Shown: in pieces, positions 23,775 through 35,436 of the stretch
Numbering within the stretch: position 1 is the first letter of the stretch
Layout of the letters: each line of letters starts with the position of its first letter
Assembly (NCBI RefSeq): GCF_001598355.1
Contig: NZ_BCYU01000026.1
Span: 1 to 55,614, forward strand
Reading direction: 5' to 3'
Origin: Sphingomonas asaccharolytica NBRC 15499
GTDB lineage: Bacteria > Pseudomonadota > Alphaproteobacteria > Sphingomonadales > Sphingomonadaceae
Length of the DNA stretch: 55,614 nt
Position numbers and translations under genes: made by a program
The notes under the pieces: model-generated
Databases searched by the model: none
Told to the model about the DNA's origin: nothing
What the model saw: the letters and a program-made list of their open reading frames with translations, nothing else

Positions 23775-26630
23775 TCAGCGCGCGCCCAGCGACGCCGCAG
23801 GCACGACCTCGACAGGCAGCCCGACCTTGTCAAGCTGGGGCCTGACCGTCTTGGCATCGCCGACCACGACCCAGACCACCTTCTTAGGGTCGATCGCCTG
23901 GGCGATGACGCTACGGAGTTGGGGCAAAGTCAGCGCGCGATAGCGGTCGGCGATGGTCGCGTAATAATCGTCCGGCCGTTTATAGATAAAGTTCGACACC
24001 ATCGCGCCCATCACCGCGCGCGAGGTCTCGAAGCTGCCCGACAGCGAGCGAATCGCCCCGGCGATCGCGCGATCATATTCCTCCTGGGTCATCGGCTTGT
24101 CGCCGACATAGGAGGCGACGTCGCCCATCGCCGCGACGATCGAGTCGCCGGTGCGATCCGCCTGAACCCCCGCCGATATGATGAAGGGAGTCGCTCCCCG
24201 CGCGCGGGAGAAGCGGCCGCTGGCGCCATAGGTCCAGTGCTTGTCCTCTCGCAGGTCCATGTTGATCCGGCCGAGAAAGCCGCCGCCCAACCCGTCATTG
24301 GCGGTGTTGACCGGGAGCAACTCGTCGGTCCCGACCAGGCTGGTCGGGATGCCGCCATAGATCACCGATTGCGGCGAGTCCGGGCGATCGACCAGCAGAA
24401 TCTTCGGCGCGGCGGGCGCGATCCTGACGACGTCGCTTTTGGTCCCGGCCGCGCCGTCCATCGTCCAGTCGCCAAGGACCGCATCGAGCGCCGCCTTGAC
24501 CTCGCCGAGCGGACGGTCGCTGATCACGAACAGGGTCGCCTTATCGGGGCGCAGCCACGCCTGGCGGAAGGCGATCAGGTCGTCGCGAGTCAGTTTGGCG
24601 ACCGCATTGGCGTCGCCGCCCCCGAACGCCTTGGCATAAGGCGATTGGGGACCATAGATCAGCCGCCCCATGGCGCGGCCGGCCAGTGCATTGGCGCTGG
24701 TCAGTTCCGATGCGATCCCGGCGAGCTGCTGGTTGCGCAGGCGATCGACCTCCGTCGGCGCGAAAGCGGGGTTGCGCAGCACATCGGCGAACAAGGCCAC
24801 CCCGGGCTTCAGGTTGGGGCTGGGCACGTCGATCGAGAAGGCCGTGCTGTCGCTGTCGATCCCGGCAGTGATGTTGGCGCCCAGCCGCTCCTGCGCTTCG
24901 GCGTAATCGAGGGAATCCAGGCTCGTCGTGCCCGAGCTCATTACCGCCAGGGTAAGTTGCTGCGTCCCGAGCGCGGTCGGCGCATCGGCGGCGACGCCGG
25001 CGTCGAAATTGACCATGATCCGGGTGACAGGCGTCGCGGTGCGCTGCGCGTAGATCAAGGTCACGCCGTTCGCCAGTTTGGCGCGCTCCACCTTGGGAAA
25101 GGTCAGGTTGGCGATCGATCCGACATCCGGCAGCGCGCCGCGCGTGCCCTTGGCGGCGGGTTCATCGGCGGCCTTGACCGCGACGGGCTTGGGCACCGCC
25201 GCTTCCTCATAGGCATCGCGCGGGCCCGGCACGATATCGACGCCATAGACCGGGCGGCGGAGCCATTTGCCGGCGACCGCCTTGACCTTGGCCGGAGTCT
25301 CGGCGGCGAGTTCGGCCATCTCTTTCTTGTAGTGCGCGGGATCGTTCGAATAGAGCGCGCCTTCCGCCAGGGTGACGGCCTTGCCGCCGAACCCGCCGAC
25401 CGCTTCCAGCCCCCGCACGCGGCCGCTGATGCTGCGCACCTGATAGCGCTGGACTTCGTCGGCGGTCGGGCCGGTCGCCAGGAAATCCGCGACGATCGCG
25501 TCGAGCCGCTTCGCGACCGCCGCGGCATCGACGCCGGGGCGCACATCGACGTTGATCTCGAAGATACCGACTTGGCTGAAGCTCTGGTTGCCCGCGCTGA
25601 CGCGCACCGCCAGCTTCTCCTTGCGCACCAGCGCGTCATAGAGCCGCGAGCTGCCGCCGCCGCCCAGCACGCCCGCCGCGACGTCGAGCCCAACACTGTC
25701 GGGGTCGTTGAGGCCGGGCACTGCCCAGGACCGGGTAATGCGAGTGGCCGCGACGCGATCCTTCATCGTCTCGAACTTCGCCGTCGGCAGGGTCGGTACC
25801 GGCGCATCGGGCAGCACTGTTTTGGGGCCCGCCGGGATGCCGCCGAAATATTTCTCGACCAGCGGCCTGGCGGCGGCGGCGTCAATATCGCCGGCCAGCA
25901 CCAGCACGGCGTTGTTCGGGCCGTAATGCTCCTTGAACCAGGCCTTCACGTCAGCGAGGCTGGCGCTGTCGAGATCGGTCATCGAGCCGATCGTCGAATG
26001 CTCATACGGATGCCCCTTTGGAAACAAGCCGCTCAACTGGCGATACTCGAATAGGCCATAGGGCTCGTTGTCGCCCTGGCGCTTCTCGTTCTGGACGACG
26101 CCGCGTTGCTCGTCGAGCACAGCCTGGGTAATCGCGCCGGTCAGATAGCCCATGCGATCGCTCTCGAGGAACAAAGCGCGCTCGAGCGCCGGGGTCGGCA
26201 CCGTTTCGAAATAATTGGTGCGGTCGAAATAGGTCGTGCCGTTGAAATCGGTCGCGCCGACATTCTTCAGGGGTACGAAGAAATCGCCCGGCGCATTCTC
26301 GCTGCCGTTGAACATCAGATGCTCGAACAGATGGGCAAAGCCGGTCTTGCCGGCGGGCTCCATCTTCGATCCGACATTGTACCAGACGCTGACCGCGACC
26401 ACCGGCGCCTTGCGATCGGTGTGGACGATGACGCGCAAGCCGTTCTTGAGCGTGAACTCGGCGAAGGGGATGTCGACCGACTTGGCCAGCACGCTGACCG
26501 GCGCGGCTGGCGGCGGGGCGGCGCGCTTGGCGGGTTTAGTCGTGGCAGGCTTCGACTGTGCGGCGACAAGATCGGGAATGGCGATCGCGAGCAACGCGAC
26601 GCCGGAAAGCGCGAAAAGCTTGATGGTCAT
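23775..26630 (-). CDS. Secreted double-domain M16 zinc peptidase
   Basis: A 951-residue pitrilysin-type protein with a signal peptide (about 1-24). The N-terminal M16 half carries the inverted zinc motif HLFEH (H100, E103, H104) in GKTGFAHLFEHLMFNG, and the downstream glutamate lies in the DEQRGVVQNEKRQGDN region. The C-terminal M16 half (about 515-940) lacks HxxEH, as expected for the non-catalytic partner, and has LVPKVERAKL-like strands and the R/Y motif region. Such fused peptidases degrade small peptides in the periplasm. It lies upstream of the small beta-rich gene and is probably transcribed with it. Confidence 0.95.
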   Translation of the reverse strand: MTIKLFALSGVALLAIAIPDLVAAQSKPATTKPAKRAAPPPAAPVSVLAKSVDIPFAEFTLKNGLRVIVHTDRKAPVVAVSVWYNVGSKMEPAGKTGFAHLFEHLMFNGSENAPGDFFVPLKNVGATDFNGTTYFDRTNYFETVPTPALERALFLESDRMGYLTGAITQAVLDEQRGVVQNEKRQGDNEPYGLFEYRQLSGLFPKGHPYEHSTIGSMTDLDSASLADVKAWFKEHYGPNNAVLVLAGDIDAAAARPLVEKYFGGIPAGPKTVLPDAPVPTLPTAKFETMKDRVAATRITRSWAVPGLNDPDSVGLDVAAGVLGGGGSSRLYDALVRKEKLAVRVSAGNQSFSQVGIFEINVDVRPGVDAAAVAKRLDAIVADFLATGPTADEVQRYQVRSISGRVRGLEAVGGFGGKAVTLAEGALYSNDPAHYKKEMAELAAETPAKVKAVAGKWLRRPVYGVDIVPGPRDAYEEAAVPKPVAVKAADEPAAKGTRGALPDVGSIANLTFPKVERAKLANGVTLIYAQRTATPVTRIMVNFDAGVAADAPTALGTQQLTLAVMSSGTTSLDSLDYAEAQERLGANITAGIDSDSTAFSIDVPSPNLKPGVALFADVLRNPAFAPTEVDRLRNQQLAGIASELTSANALAGRAMGRLIYGPQSPYAKAFGGGDANAVAKLTRDDLIAFRQAWLRPDKATLFVISDRPLGEVKAALDAVLGDWTMDGAAGTKSDVVRIAPAAPKILLVDRPDSPQSVIYGGIPTSLVGTDELLPVNTANDGLGGGFLGRINMDLREDKHWTYGASGRFSRARGATPFIISAGVQADRTGDSIVAAMGDVASYVGDKPMTQEEYDRAIAGAIRSLSGSFETSRAVMGAMVSNFIYKRPDDYYATIADRYRALTLPQLRSVIAQAIDPKKVVWVVVGDAKTVRPQLDKVGLPVEVVPAASLGAR

Positions 26631-26700
26631 GAATGCCCCTGGTCGATCGGGAAGGAAATCGAATGACGCGAGGCTAAATCGGCTTCACGTCACTGGCAAG

Positions 26701-28833
26701 TCACGGGCGATACAGGCGCTCGATATTTGCTTTGAGATCACGCGGATAGAACCAGACTGGTTTTAATTTGTGCGCGACGAACATGGCCGATTGGTCGGTA
26801 TAGTGCGGAGAGTCGGGCCGCGTCGTCGCGGCGCCGAACGGCTGGATCGATCGCGACGACACCCGCCCGGTTTTGTCCCATTGGACGAACATTACGAAGC
26901 TGTCGCCATGCTTGACCGCGAGCCGGCCGTCGGGCGCCTCGTCCCAATTGGCCGTGGCGCGCAGCACTTCCGGCCCGCCGTCGAGCGGCAGATCGACCTT
27001 GCCCTGGCGCAGTCGCAGCATATCGCCGAGCGGCGGGTCGAGCCGGCCGAACACGCGGCGGAGATAGGTGGTTGCCTCGATCAAAGTCGCGCGCGGATCG
27101 GACTCGGGCAAGCGCTGATAATGCCACTTCTGCCCTTCCTTCATCATCAGCGCGCCGAGCGCGTCGGCGGGGCCGTTGCCGTCGAGCATCCAATCCCATT
27201 GCCGGAGCAGCGCCTGCGCCGCGGCTACCTGTTTGTCGCCTTTCGGATCGGCGGCGATCAGGTCGGCGAACCATTTGCCGGTCCAGCCGCGATGGCTGAC
27301 CCCGGTATCGAACTTGATCGCCTCGAGATCCGCCTGGCTGATGACGGGATTGGCACTCATCAGTTCGAGCGCGCGGTTGTCACGATTGGTCGTGTCGGTC
27401 TCGATCCCGAGGAGCGGTGACCAGTCGGCCGGGTGCATTTCCGACCCGGCGCCCGCCGACAGGAACGGCGTCGAATTGGCGTTGACCAGGAAGCCCGATC
27501 GCGGATTCACGTTGCGCGGCACCATCGACCAGGTGACTGTTCCCGGCGCGAAATCGGCCGAGGTGTCGCCCGGCAGCACCTTCGAATAATCGTAGCCCGG
27601 CTTCCTCTTCAGGAACGAGGCATTGTAGAAATAGGCGATGTTTCCGGCGGCGTCGGCATAAAGGAAATTGGTCGCCGGCACCCCCTGCATCGCCATCGCG
27701 CGCTGCCAATCGTCGAACGTCTTGGCGCGCGTCAGGCGGTAATATTGCTCGACCATCCTGAGCTGGTCGGCGCCGGCATAGTGGATGGCGTAAGCGCCGG
27801 ATTTGGCCTCGACCACCGGTCCCTGCACCGCGCGATAGACGGTCTTGGGCACCGGCAGCACAAAAGGTCCCCACAATTTGACCGGCAGCCACACCGTCTC
27901 TTTTTCAAGCGCGCGCCACTGCCCGTCGAAACGGTAATGCGTGCCGCCGCCGTCGAGCACGAGCTTGTAAGTATCGATCAAGTCCGGACGATTGACCGTA
28001 TTGGTCCAGCCCAAAGTCTCATTGTGGCCGAGCAGCGGATAGGGCGACCCCGGCAGCATGGCACCGGCGAAGTTCCAGCCGGTCTTCGAATGAACGACAA
28101 GCTCGTACCAGGCGACCGCGCCGCGCCATGGCTGGTGCGAATTGGAGACGAGCCGCGTGAACCCGTCCGACGATCTTTTGGGTGCGACGACGAACGCGTT
28201 GGATCCGTTTTCGCGACCATCAGGACCGACCGGCGTGACGTCCGGCGCGTCGGGCTGCGGCTCGGCATTTTCCTTCGGCAGCGGTTTGTCGCCAGTCAGC
28301 GCGCCCAGCGTCGCATCGAGCCCGAAGAAGAAGGGCGATCGCATCACGAAGCCAGTGGCGATATCCTGTCCGTTGACTGGGAACAACCTGGCCAGCTTCA
28401 CTTCGCCCGGATGCCGCGCGGCATAAGCGTTGAGGCCTGAGGCATAACCATCGAGCAGCAAGCGAATGTCGGCCGGCTGCTTCAGATAATCGCGGTCGAC
28501 CGTCTCGCGCGCATGGAGCAGGTGGAGGACGTAATCGGTCTTCGCTCCGTCGGCACCATCGAGCACGCCGAGCCGCCCGCGCGCCATCGCGACGACCTCT
28601 TGCAGCGTGCTGAAATCGTCCTCGGCATGGGCATAAGCGATGCCGTAAGCGACATCGGGATCGGTCGCCCCGAAGATGTGCGGCACGCCAAAATGGTCCC
28701 GCGCGATCACCGTGTCGTAGTGATGCGCGGGTGGCGCCTCGGCGCGAACGGCGGTCAGCGGCTCCCAGGTCGCCAGGCCGATTGCCGCAAGCACCAGCAG
28801 CGCGGCGATACCCATGCCGATCCGTGTCAACAT
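26701..28833 (-). CDS. Penicillin/AHL acylase family Ntn hydrolase
   Basis: A 710-residue precursor with an N-terminal signal or membrane segment (about 5-22). HHYDTVIARDHFGVPHIFGATDPDVAYGIAYAHAEDDFSTLQEVV is the alpha-chain signature. A spacer ends at GRENG, and S211 of GSNAFVV is the nucleophile freed by autoprocessing. The beta chain runs from 211 and has NSHQPW and GHNETLGWTNTVNRPD, the usual catalytic asparagine region. The family cleaves amides such as penicillins, acyl-homoserine lactones or lipopeptides; the substrate cannot be read from sequence. I chose the ATG at 28833, before the hydrophobic segment. It is divergent from a beta-lactamase-fold gene. Confidence 0.93.
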   Translation of the reverse strand: MLTRIGMGIAALLVLAAIGLATWEPLTAVRAEAPPAHHYDTVIARDHFGVPHIFGATDPDVAYGIAYAHAEDDFSTLQEVVAMARGRLGVLDGADGAKTDYVLHLLHARETVDRDYLKQPADIRLLLDGYASGLNAYAARHPGEVKLARLFPVNGQDIATGFVMRSPFFFGLDATLGALTGDKPLPKENAEPQPDAPDVTPVGPDGRENGSNAFVVAPKRSSDGFTRLVSNSHQPWRGAVAWYELVVHSKTGWNFAGAMLPGSPYPLLGHNETLGWTNTVNRPDLIDTYKLVLDGGGTHYRFDGQWRALEKETVWLPVKLWGPFVLPVPKTVYRAVQGPVVEAKSGAYAIHYAGADQLRMVEQYYRLTRAKTFDDWQRAMAMQGVPATNFLYADAAGNIAYFYNASFLKRKPGYDYSKVLPGDTSADFAPGTVTWSMVPRNVNPRSGFLVNANSTPFLSAGAGSEMHPADWSPLLGIETDTTNRDNRALELMSANPVISQADLEAIKFDTGVSHRGWTGKWFADLIAADPKGDKQVAAAQALLRQWDWMLDGNGPADALGALMMKEGQKWHYQRLPESDPRATLIEATTYLRRVFGRLDPPLGDMLRLRQGKVDLPLDGGPEVLRATANWDEAPDGRLAVKHGDSFVMFVQWDKTGRVSSRSIQPFGAATTRPDSPHYTDQSAMFVAHKLKPVWFYPRDLKANIERLYRP

Positions 28834-29026
28834 CCTCAAATCCCCGCGCTCCCCACGGTGTTCGCGGCGGGGTGTGCGCGAAGCGCGGAGGTTTGTCACG
28901 CGCGACCTAGGCAGCCGGCATCGCCGCAAGGCAGAACGTCCACCGACGCCCCCCACCGGGTCGCGACGCGACTGTCCGTCGCTGATCGTCGAGCTATAAC
29001 GGCACCCCGGTGGACGGGAGAAACTC

Positions 29027-30160
29027 ATGCGTTTGGCTGCGGCGATATTGGCGGTGACGGCGTTCACGGCGACTCCGGCGGACGCAAAAGGGATGGCGGC
29101 CGCGGCGCGACGAGCGATGGCGGAGACGCAGGCCAATGGCCTGGCGATCGCGGTGATCGATCACGGCCGGGTTGTATCGGTCGAGGCATTCGGCAAGCGC
29201 AACGCGAAAGGCGATCCGCTGACCGTCGACACGGTGATGTACGGCGCATCGATCACCAAGGCGGTGTTCGGTTATCTGGTCATGCAGCTGGCCGACGAGG
29301 GCAAGGCCGATCTCGATCGCCCGATCGCGGCGATGCTGCCGCGGCCCATCCCCGATTATGGCAATCTCGACGCTTATGGGAATTGGGGAGATCTGACCGG
29401 GGACGATCGCTGGAGGGCGATCACGCCGCGCATGGCGATGACGCATTCGACGGGCTTCGCGAATTTCTCCTTTCTCGAGCCGGACCGGAAACTGCGCATC
29501 CATTTCGATCCCGGCACGCATTTCTCTTATTCGGGCGAAGGGATCATGCTGCTCCAGTTCGGGCTGGAGCAGGGCTTGGGCCTGAATGTGGGTGCGGAAT
29601 TGCAGCGGCGGTTTTTCGGCCCGTTGGGTATGACACGAACCGGCTTGATGTGGCGGCCGGACTTCGCCGCCAATCTGGCCGATGGCTGGACCAGCGACGG
29701 CAAGGTCGAGCCGCATGACGAGCGCAGCAAGGTGCGCGTCGCCGGGTCGATGGACACCACAATCACCGATCTCGCCAAATTCGCAGCCTATATGGTCCGC
29801 GGCGGGGGACTCTCCCGCGCGGCCGCGGCCGAGCGCGTGCGCGGCAGCTTGCCGATCACTACCGCGACGCAATTCCCCAACTTCCTGCCCGACGCCCCGG
29901 CCGACAAGCGTGTGCCCGGGCTAGCCGCGGGCATCGGCGTGATCGCCTTCACCGGGCCGCAGGGGCCAGGCTGGTTCAAGGGCGGTCACAACGAAGCGAC
30001 CGGCAACACCCTGGTATGCGTCGAACGCCGCGAGCGTTGCGTGCTGATCCTGGCCAATGACGTCCGGGCGGAACGGGCTTTCCCGATGCTGGTGAAAGCC
30101 GCGCTGGGTGAAACCGGCGCGCCCTTCGGTTGGGAATATGGCGACTATGCCGGGCGCTAG
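29027..30160 (+). CDS. Secreted beta-lactamase-fold serine hydrolase (class C-like)
   Basis: A 377-residue protein with a signal peptide (1-20, cut near ADA-K). The SxxK motif is SITK (S75, K78) and the second motif is YSG (Y168) instead of the canonical YxN. The third motif is represented by KGGH in WFKGGHNEATGN. Its order of motifs matches the beta-lactamase/esterase EstB/DD-peptidase superfamily. The Gly in place of Asn in motif 2 argues against efficient beta-lactam hydrolysis and for an esterase or peptidase, but this is inference. It is divergent from the acylase gene (193 bp between). Confidence 0.9.
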   Translation: MRLAAAILAVTAFTATPADAKGMAAAARRAMAETQANGLAIAVIDHGRVVSVEAFGKRNAKGDPLTVDTVMYGASITKAVFGYLVMQLADEGKADLDRPIAAMLPRPIPDYGNLDAYGNWGDLTGDDRWRAITPRMAMTHSTGFANFSFLEPDRKLRIHFDPGTHFSYSGEGIMLLQFGLEQGLGLNVGAELQRRFFGPLGMTRTGLMWRPDFAANLADGWTSDGKVEPHDERSKVRVAGSMDTTITDLAKFAAYMVRGGGLSRAAAAERVRGSLPITTATQFPNFLPDAPADKRVPGLAAGIGVIAFTGPQGPGWFKGGHNEATGNTLVCVERRERCVLILANDVRAERAFPMLVKAALGETGAPFGWEYGDYAGR

Positions 30161-30187
30161 TGGGGTCTGAACCGCGCGCGGAAATCC

Positions 30188-30220
30188 AAAAAAGGGCGCG
30201 CCGCAAGGACGCGCCCTTCC
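30188..30220. terminator. Bidirectional terminator between serine hydrolase and TonB receptor
   Basis: AAGGGCGCG (30192-30200) and CGCGCCCTT (30210-30218) pair around a nine-base loop. Poly-A flanks the left side, which is poly-T for the minus-strand receptor transcript, and CCCCTTTT lies on the right. Confidence 0.8.
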
Positions 30221-30242
30221 CCTTTTCACCCGAAACCAGTCC

Positions 30243-32567
30243 TCAGAACTTGGTCTTGAGCGTGACGAAAAATTGCTGCGGTGCCCCCACCAGCAGCGTC
30301 TGATTGTCGCCGCGATTGCCGAAGCCGTTCGAGCCGATCGTCGCGATATATTTCTTGTCGAACAGGTTGGTGGCGTTGCCCTGGAGTTCGAACTTGCGGC
30401 CGCTGATGTCCAGATGCACGCCCACCGTCGCGTCGACCAGCACGCGTCCGGGGACCGACTGATCGTTCTCGTAAGTGAAATAGCGCTTCGACATATAGTT
30501 GGCGCCGATCCGTCCGAAGAACAGCTGGCCGTCATAGGTGATTTCGCCCGATGCGATGTGCTTCGGTGAGTCGACCACGGTCTTGTCGGCGGTGTTGGCG
30601 ATCAGCACGCCCTTAGCGTTGAAGACGTTATCGCGATAGGTCGAGTCGTTATAGGCGTAGGAGGCGAACAGCCCGAAGCCGTAGGGCAGCTTGACCTGGC
30701 CGGTCGCCTCGATGCCGTAGGAGCGGACCGATCCGACGTTCTGGAGGATAGCCGGATTGCCGATGATCCCGGCGCCATTGGCGAACGCGATCAGGCGATT
30801 CTGGAAATCGATATAATAGCCCGCGATCGATCCGGTGAACGGCCCCGACCGCACGCGCGCGCCGAGTTCGTAGGTATCCGAGCTTTCGGGTTTGAGGTTG
30901 CCGAGATTGTTGAATCCCACCTGCGTGGTCGCGAACGGACCGCCGGTGGCCGAGGCGACGAAGGCGCGGGTCACTTCGGTGAAGCCGCCGAACACTTCGG
31001 CCTGGCCGCCGAGCTTGTACACGAAGCCGGCATGGGGCTGGAACCAGTCTGTGGTCTTGATCTTGCCCTGCGCCAGCCCGCCGGAAACGATCGGCGTCGC
31101 CGTTGCGCGGACGTCATAGCCCTTCCAGCCCAGGTTGACCGTCAAATTGCCGAAGGTGAGCTTGTCCTCGACATAATATTGCACGGTGTCGGTGTGGTAT
31201 TGGAAATCCCATTGCGTCGCGAACGGGTAATCCTGGAAATCGAGGCTGTCGCGGGTCGAGGCCGTCAGGCTGTCGAGCCCGTAATAGCGGCGCGCCTGGC
31301 GGAAATCGTTGCGCTCGTACCAGCCGCCGACGGTCAGCTCGCCGAACATGCCGAGATCGCCGCCGACCGAGCCGAACACGCCCTTGCGGCGGATATCATA
31401 TTCGGTGGTGCGAACCGAGATCGGCACGCCCGACGGCGACGGCACGTATGGGGTGAACCAGATGCCTTGCCCGTGGTTCGAATGGTAATAGCCCTTGAGG
31501 CTCCATTTGATCTTCGAGTCACCCGAACTCTCAGCGCCGAGCGAGGCGAGATAATCGTTCCGTAGGCCCGCCGCGTCGTAATAAGCGTCATCGGCGTTGG
31601 CGAAGGGCGCCGGCCAGGTCGTCCCCGCCGCCGGATTGGTCACCGGCGCCCCGGTATAGCCGGTGTTCGCGCCGACTTGCGCGACCTTGACCGCGAGCGG
31701 GAAGTTATTGCTGATATTGTCCAAATTCCAGCCGAGCCGCTTGATCATGTCGAGCGACATGTCCTGATAGTCATTCTCGCGCCGTGCCGAGAAGTCGAAC
31801 GTGCCGACCAAACGCACGTCGGTCGTGACGGGCGCGACGAACTTGGCGTTGACTTGGCTCTGGCGCTGCGAGCCCCAGCCCTTCCACTTGTCGGTGTCGG
31901 CAAAGGCATAGGAGACATAGGCCGACGGCCCGTTTTCCCCCAATGTGCCGGTGTCGAGGCGGAAGAAGGCGCGCACCGCGTTGTTGCTGCCATAGGTGCC
32001 GTTGGCGGTGACACCGAACGTGTCGGTCGGGTTCGAGGAGAAGAATTCGACCGTGCCGCCGAGATTGTTGGTCGCCTGCGTCCCGATCGATCCGGCGCCC
32101 TGCGACACGCGGGTTTCGCCGATATTCTCAGAACTGATCGCGCGACTGATATGGAGGCCGTTGACGTTGCCGTAGCTGCCGTCGCCGAGCGGGATGCCGT
32201 CGAGGGTGAAGCCCAATTGGTTCTGGTTGAAGCCGCGGATCGAGACGCGTTCCGACCATTCATAGGCGCCGAACGGGTCGGCTGACTGGAAATTGACGCC
32301 GGGTAGTTTGGAGATCGCCTTGAGCGGGCTGGTGCCCGAGGCCAGGATGTCGATGTCCGCGGCGCCGATCCGCTGCACTTGGCGCGATTCACCGCGGCCG
32401 ATGACGACGATGTCGGTCGTGTCGGTAGCGGCAGGCGCGCTATCGTCGGCCGCCGGGGCCGCGGCCGCGGATTTGTCGTCGGCAGCGGGCTTATCCGCGG
32501 CTTGAGCGGCGAGGGGCCAGGACAAAGCGGTGCCGGCGAGCAGACAGGCGGATACGATGCGGATCAT
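30243..32567 (-). CDS. TonB-dependent outer-membrane receptor
   Basis: A 774-residue receptor. A signal peptide ends in AAQAA-DKP. A low-complexity Ala/Asp linker (about 25-50) precedes the TonB box region (TTDIVVIG). The plug has SPLKAISKLPGVNFQSADPFG, RVSIRGFNQNQLGFTLDGIPLGDG and RVSQGAGSIGTQATNNLGGTVEF. The C-terminal barrel ends in FVTLKTKF with the terminal phenylalanine of outer-membrane proteins. Of two nearby ATGs the one at 32567 has GGGA at a good distance. The ligand is unknown. No substrate genes adjoin it, since clpB is the divergent neighbour. Confidence 0.95.
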   Translation of the reverse strand: MIRIVSACLLAGTALSWPLAAQAADKPAADDKSAAAAPAADDSAPAATDTTDIVVIGRGESRQVQRIGAADIDILASGTSPLKAISKLPGVNFQSADPFGAYEWSERVSIRGFNQNQLGFTLDGIPLGDGSYGNVNGLHISRAISSENIGETRVSQGAGSIGTQATNNLGGTVEFFSSNPTDTFGVTANGTYGSNNAVRAFFRLDTGTLGENGPSAYVSYAFADTDKWKGWGSQRQSQVNAKFVAPVTTDVRLVGTFDFSARRENDYQDMSLDMIKRLGWNLDNISNNFPLAVKVAQVGANTGYTGAPVTNPAAGTTWPAPFANADDAYYDAAGLRNDYLASLGAESSGDSKIKWSLKGYYHSNHGQGIWFTPYVPSPSGVPISVRTTEYDIRRKGVFGSVGGDLGMFGELTVGGWYERNDFRQARRYYGLDSLTASTRDSLDFQDYPFATQWDFQYHTDTVQYYVEDKLTFGNLTVNLGWKGYDVRATATPIVSGGLAQGKIKTTDWFQPHAGFVYKLGGQAEVFGGFTEVTRAFVASATGGPFATTQVGFNNLGNLKPESSDTYELGARVRSGPFTGSIAGYYIDFQNRLIAFANGAGIIGNPAILQNVGSVRSYGIEATGQVKLPYGFGLFASYAYNDSTYRDNVFNAKGVLIANTADKTVVDSPKHIASGEITYDGQLFFGRIGANYMSKRYFTYENDQSVPGRVLVDATVGVHLDISGRKFELQGNATNLFDKKYIATIGSNGFGNRGDNQTLLVGAPQQFFVTLKTKF

Positions 32568-32725
32568 AAACATTCCCTTTGGGCTACGTGGATCGTTCCC
32601 TCTGGGCTCGCGCCTAGGCATGCTGCGTTGCACAATGGCGGCATTTGGGTTGCAGTCTGGAGAAAGGTCCGTGACGGACCCGTGACGATCGCAACCCAGG
32701 GCAGTTACGAATTGTGCCGACAAAC

Positions 32726-32754
32726 CTTGTGTTGCAAAGATGCAACACTAAATT
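32726..32754 (+). promoter_or_regulatory. Candidate heat-shock (RpoH) promoter of clpB with palindrome in its spacer
   Basis: CTTG (32726-32729), 18 bases, then CTAAATT (32748-32754) resembles the alphaproteobacterial sigma-32 consensus CTTG-N17/18-CYTATNT. The spacer holds a perfect palindrome, GTGTTGCA-AAGA-TGCAACAC (32729-32748), overlapping both boxes. It lies about 30 bp before the clpB ATG. The palindrome could bind a repressor or only be a coincidence of position. Confidence 0.5.
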
Positions 32755-32782
32755 CGTGGCAAGATTCGATCAGGGACCACCA

Positions 32783-35362
<2,580 letters not shown>

Positions 35363-35381
35363 CCCGCCATCGGCAGACAAA

Positions 35382-35415
35382 AAAGGGGCCGCTCCATCGC
35401 TGGAGCGGCCCCTTT
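35382..35415. terminator. Strong bidirectional terminator after clpB
   Basis: A perfect 15-bp stem (AAAGGGGCCGCTCCA and its complement) with a TCGC loop starts about 20 bp after the clpB stop. The A run on the left and T run on the right also serve the convergent TonB receptor gene. Confidence 0.92.
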
Positions 35416-35436
35416 CATTTGCCTCTCTGGCAGGGA

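Noticed and set aside
23919..26054. 711-codon plus-strand open frame inside the M16 peptidase gene
   Set aside because: It is an antisense shadow of a conserved peptidase and its protein is Arg/Gly-rich with no recognisable domain.
26701..28833. Calling the acylase a quorum-quenching enzyme
   Set aside because: No luxI or luxR gene is near, and the family also acts on penicillins and lipopeptides. The substrate cannot be read from sequence.
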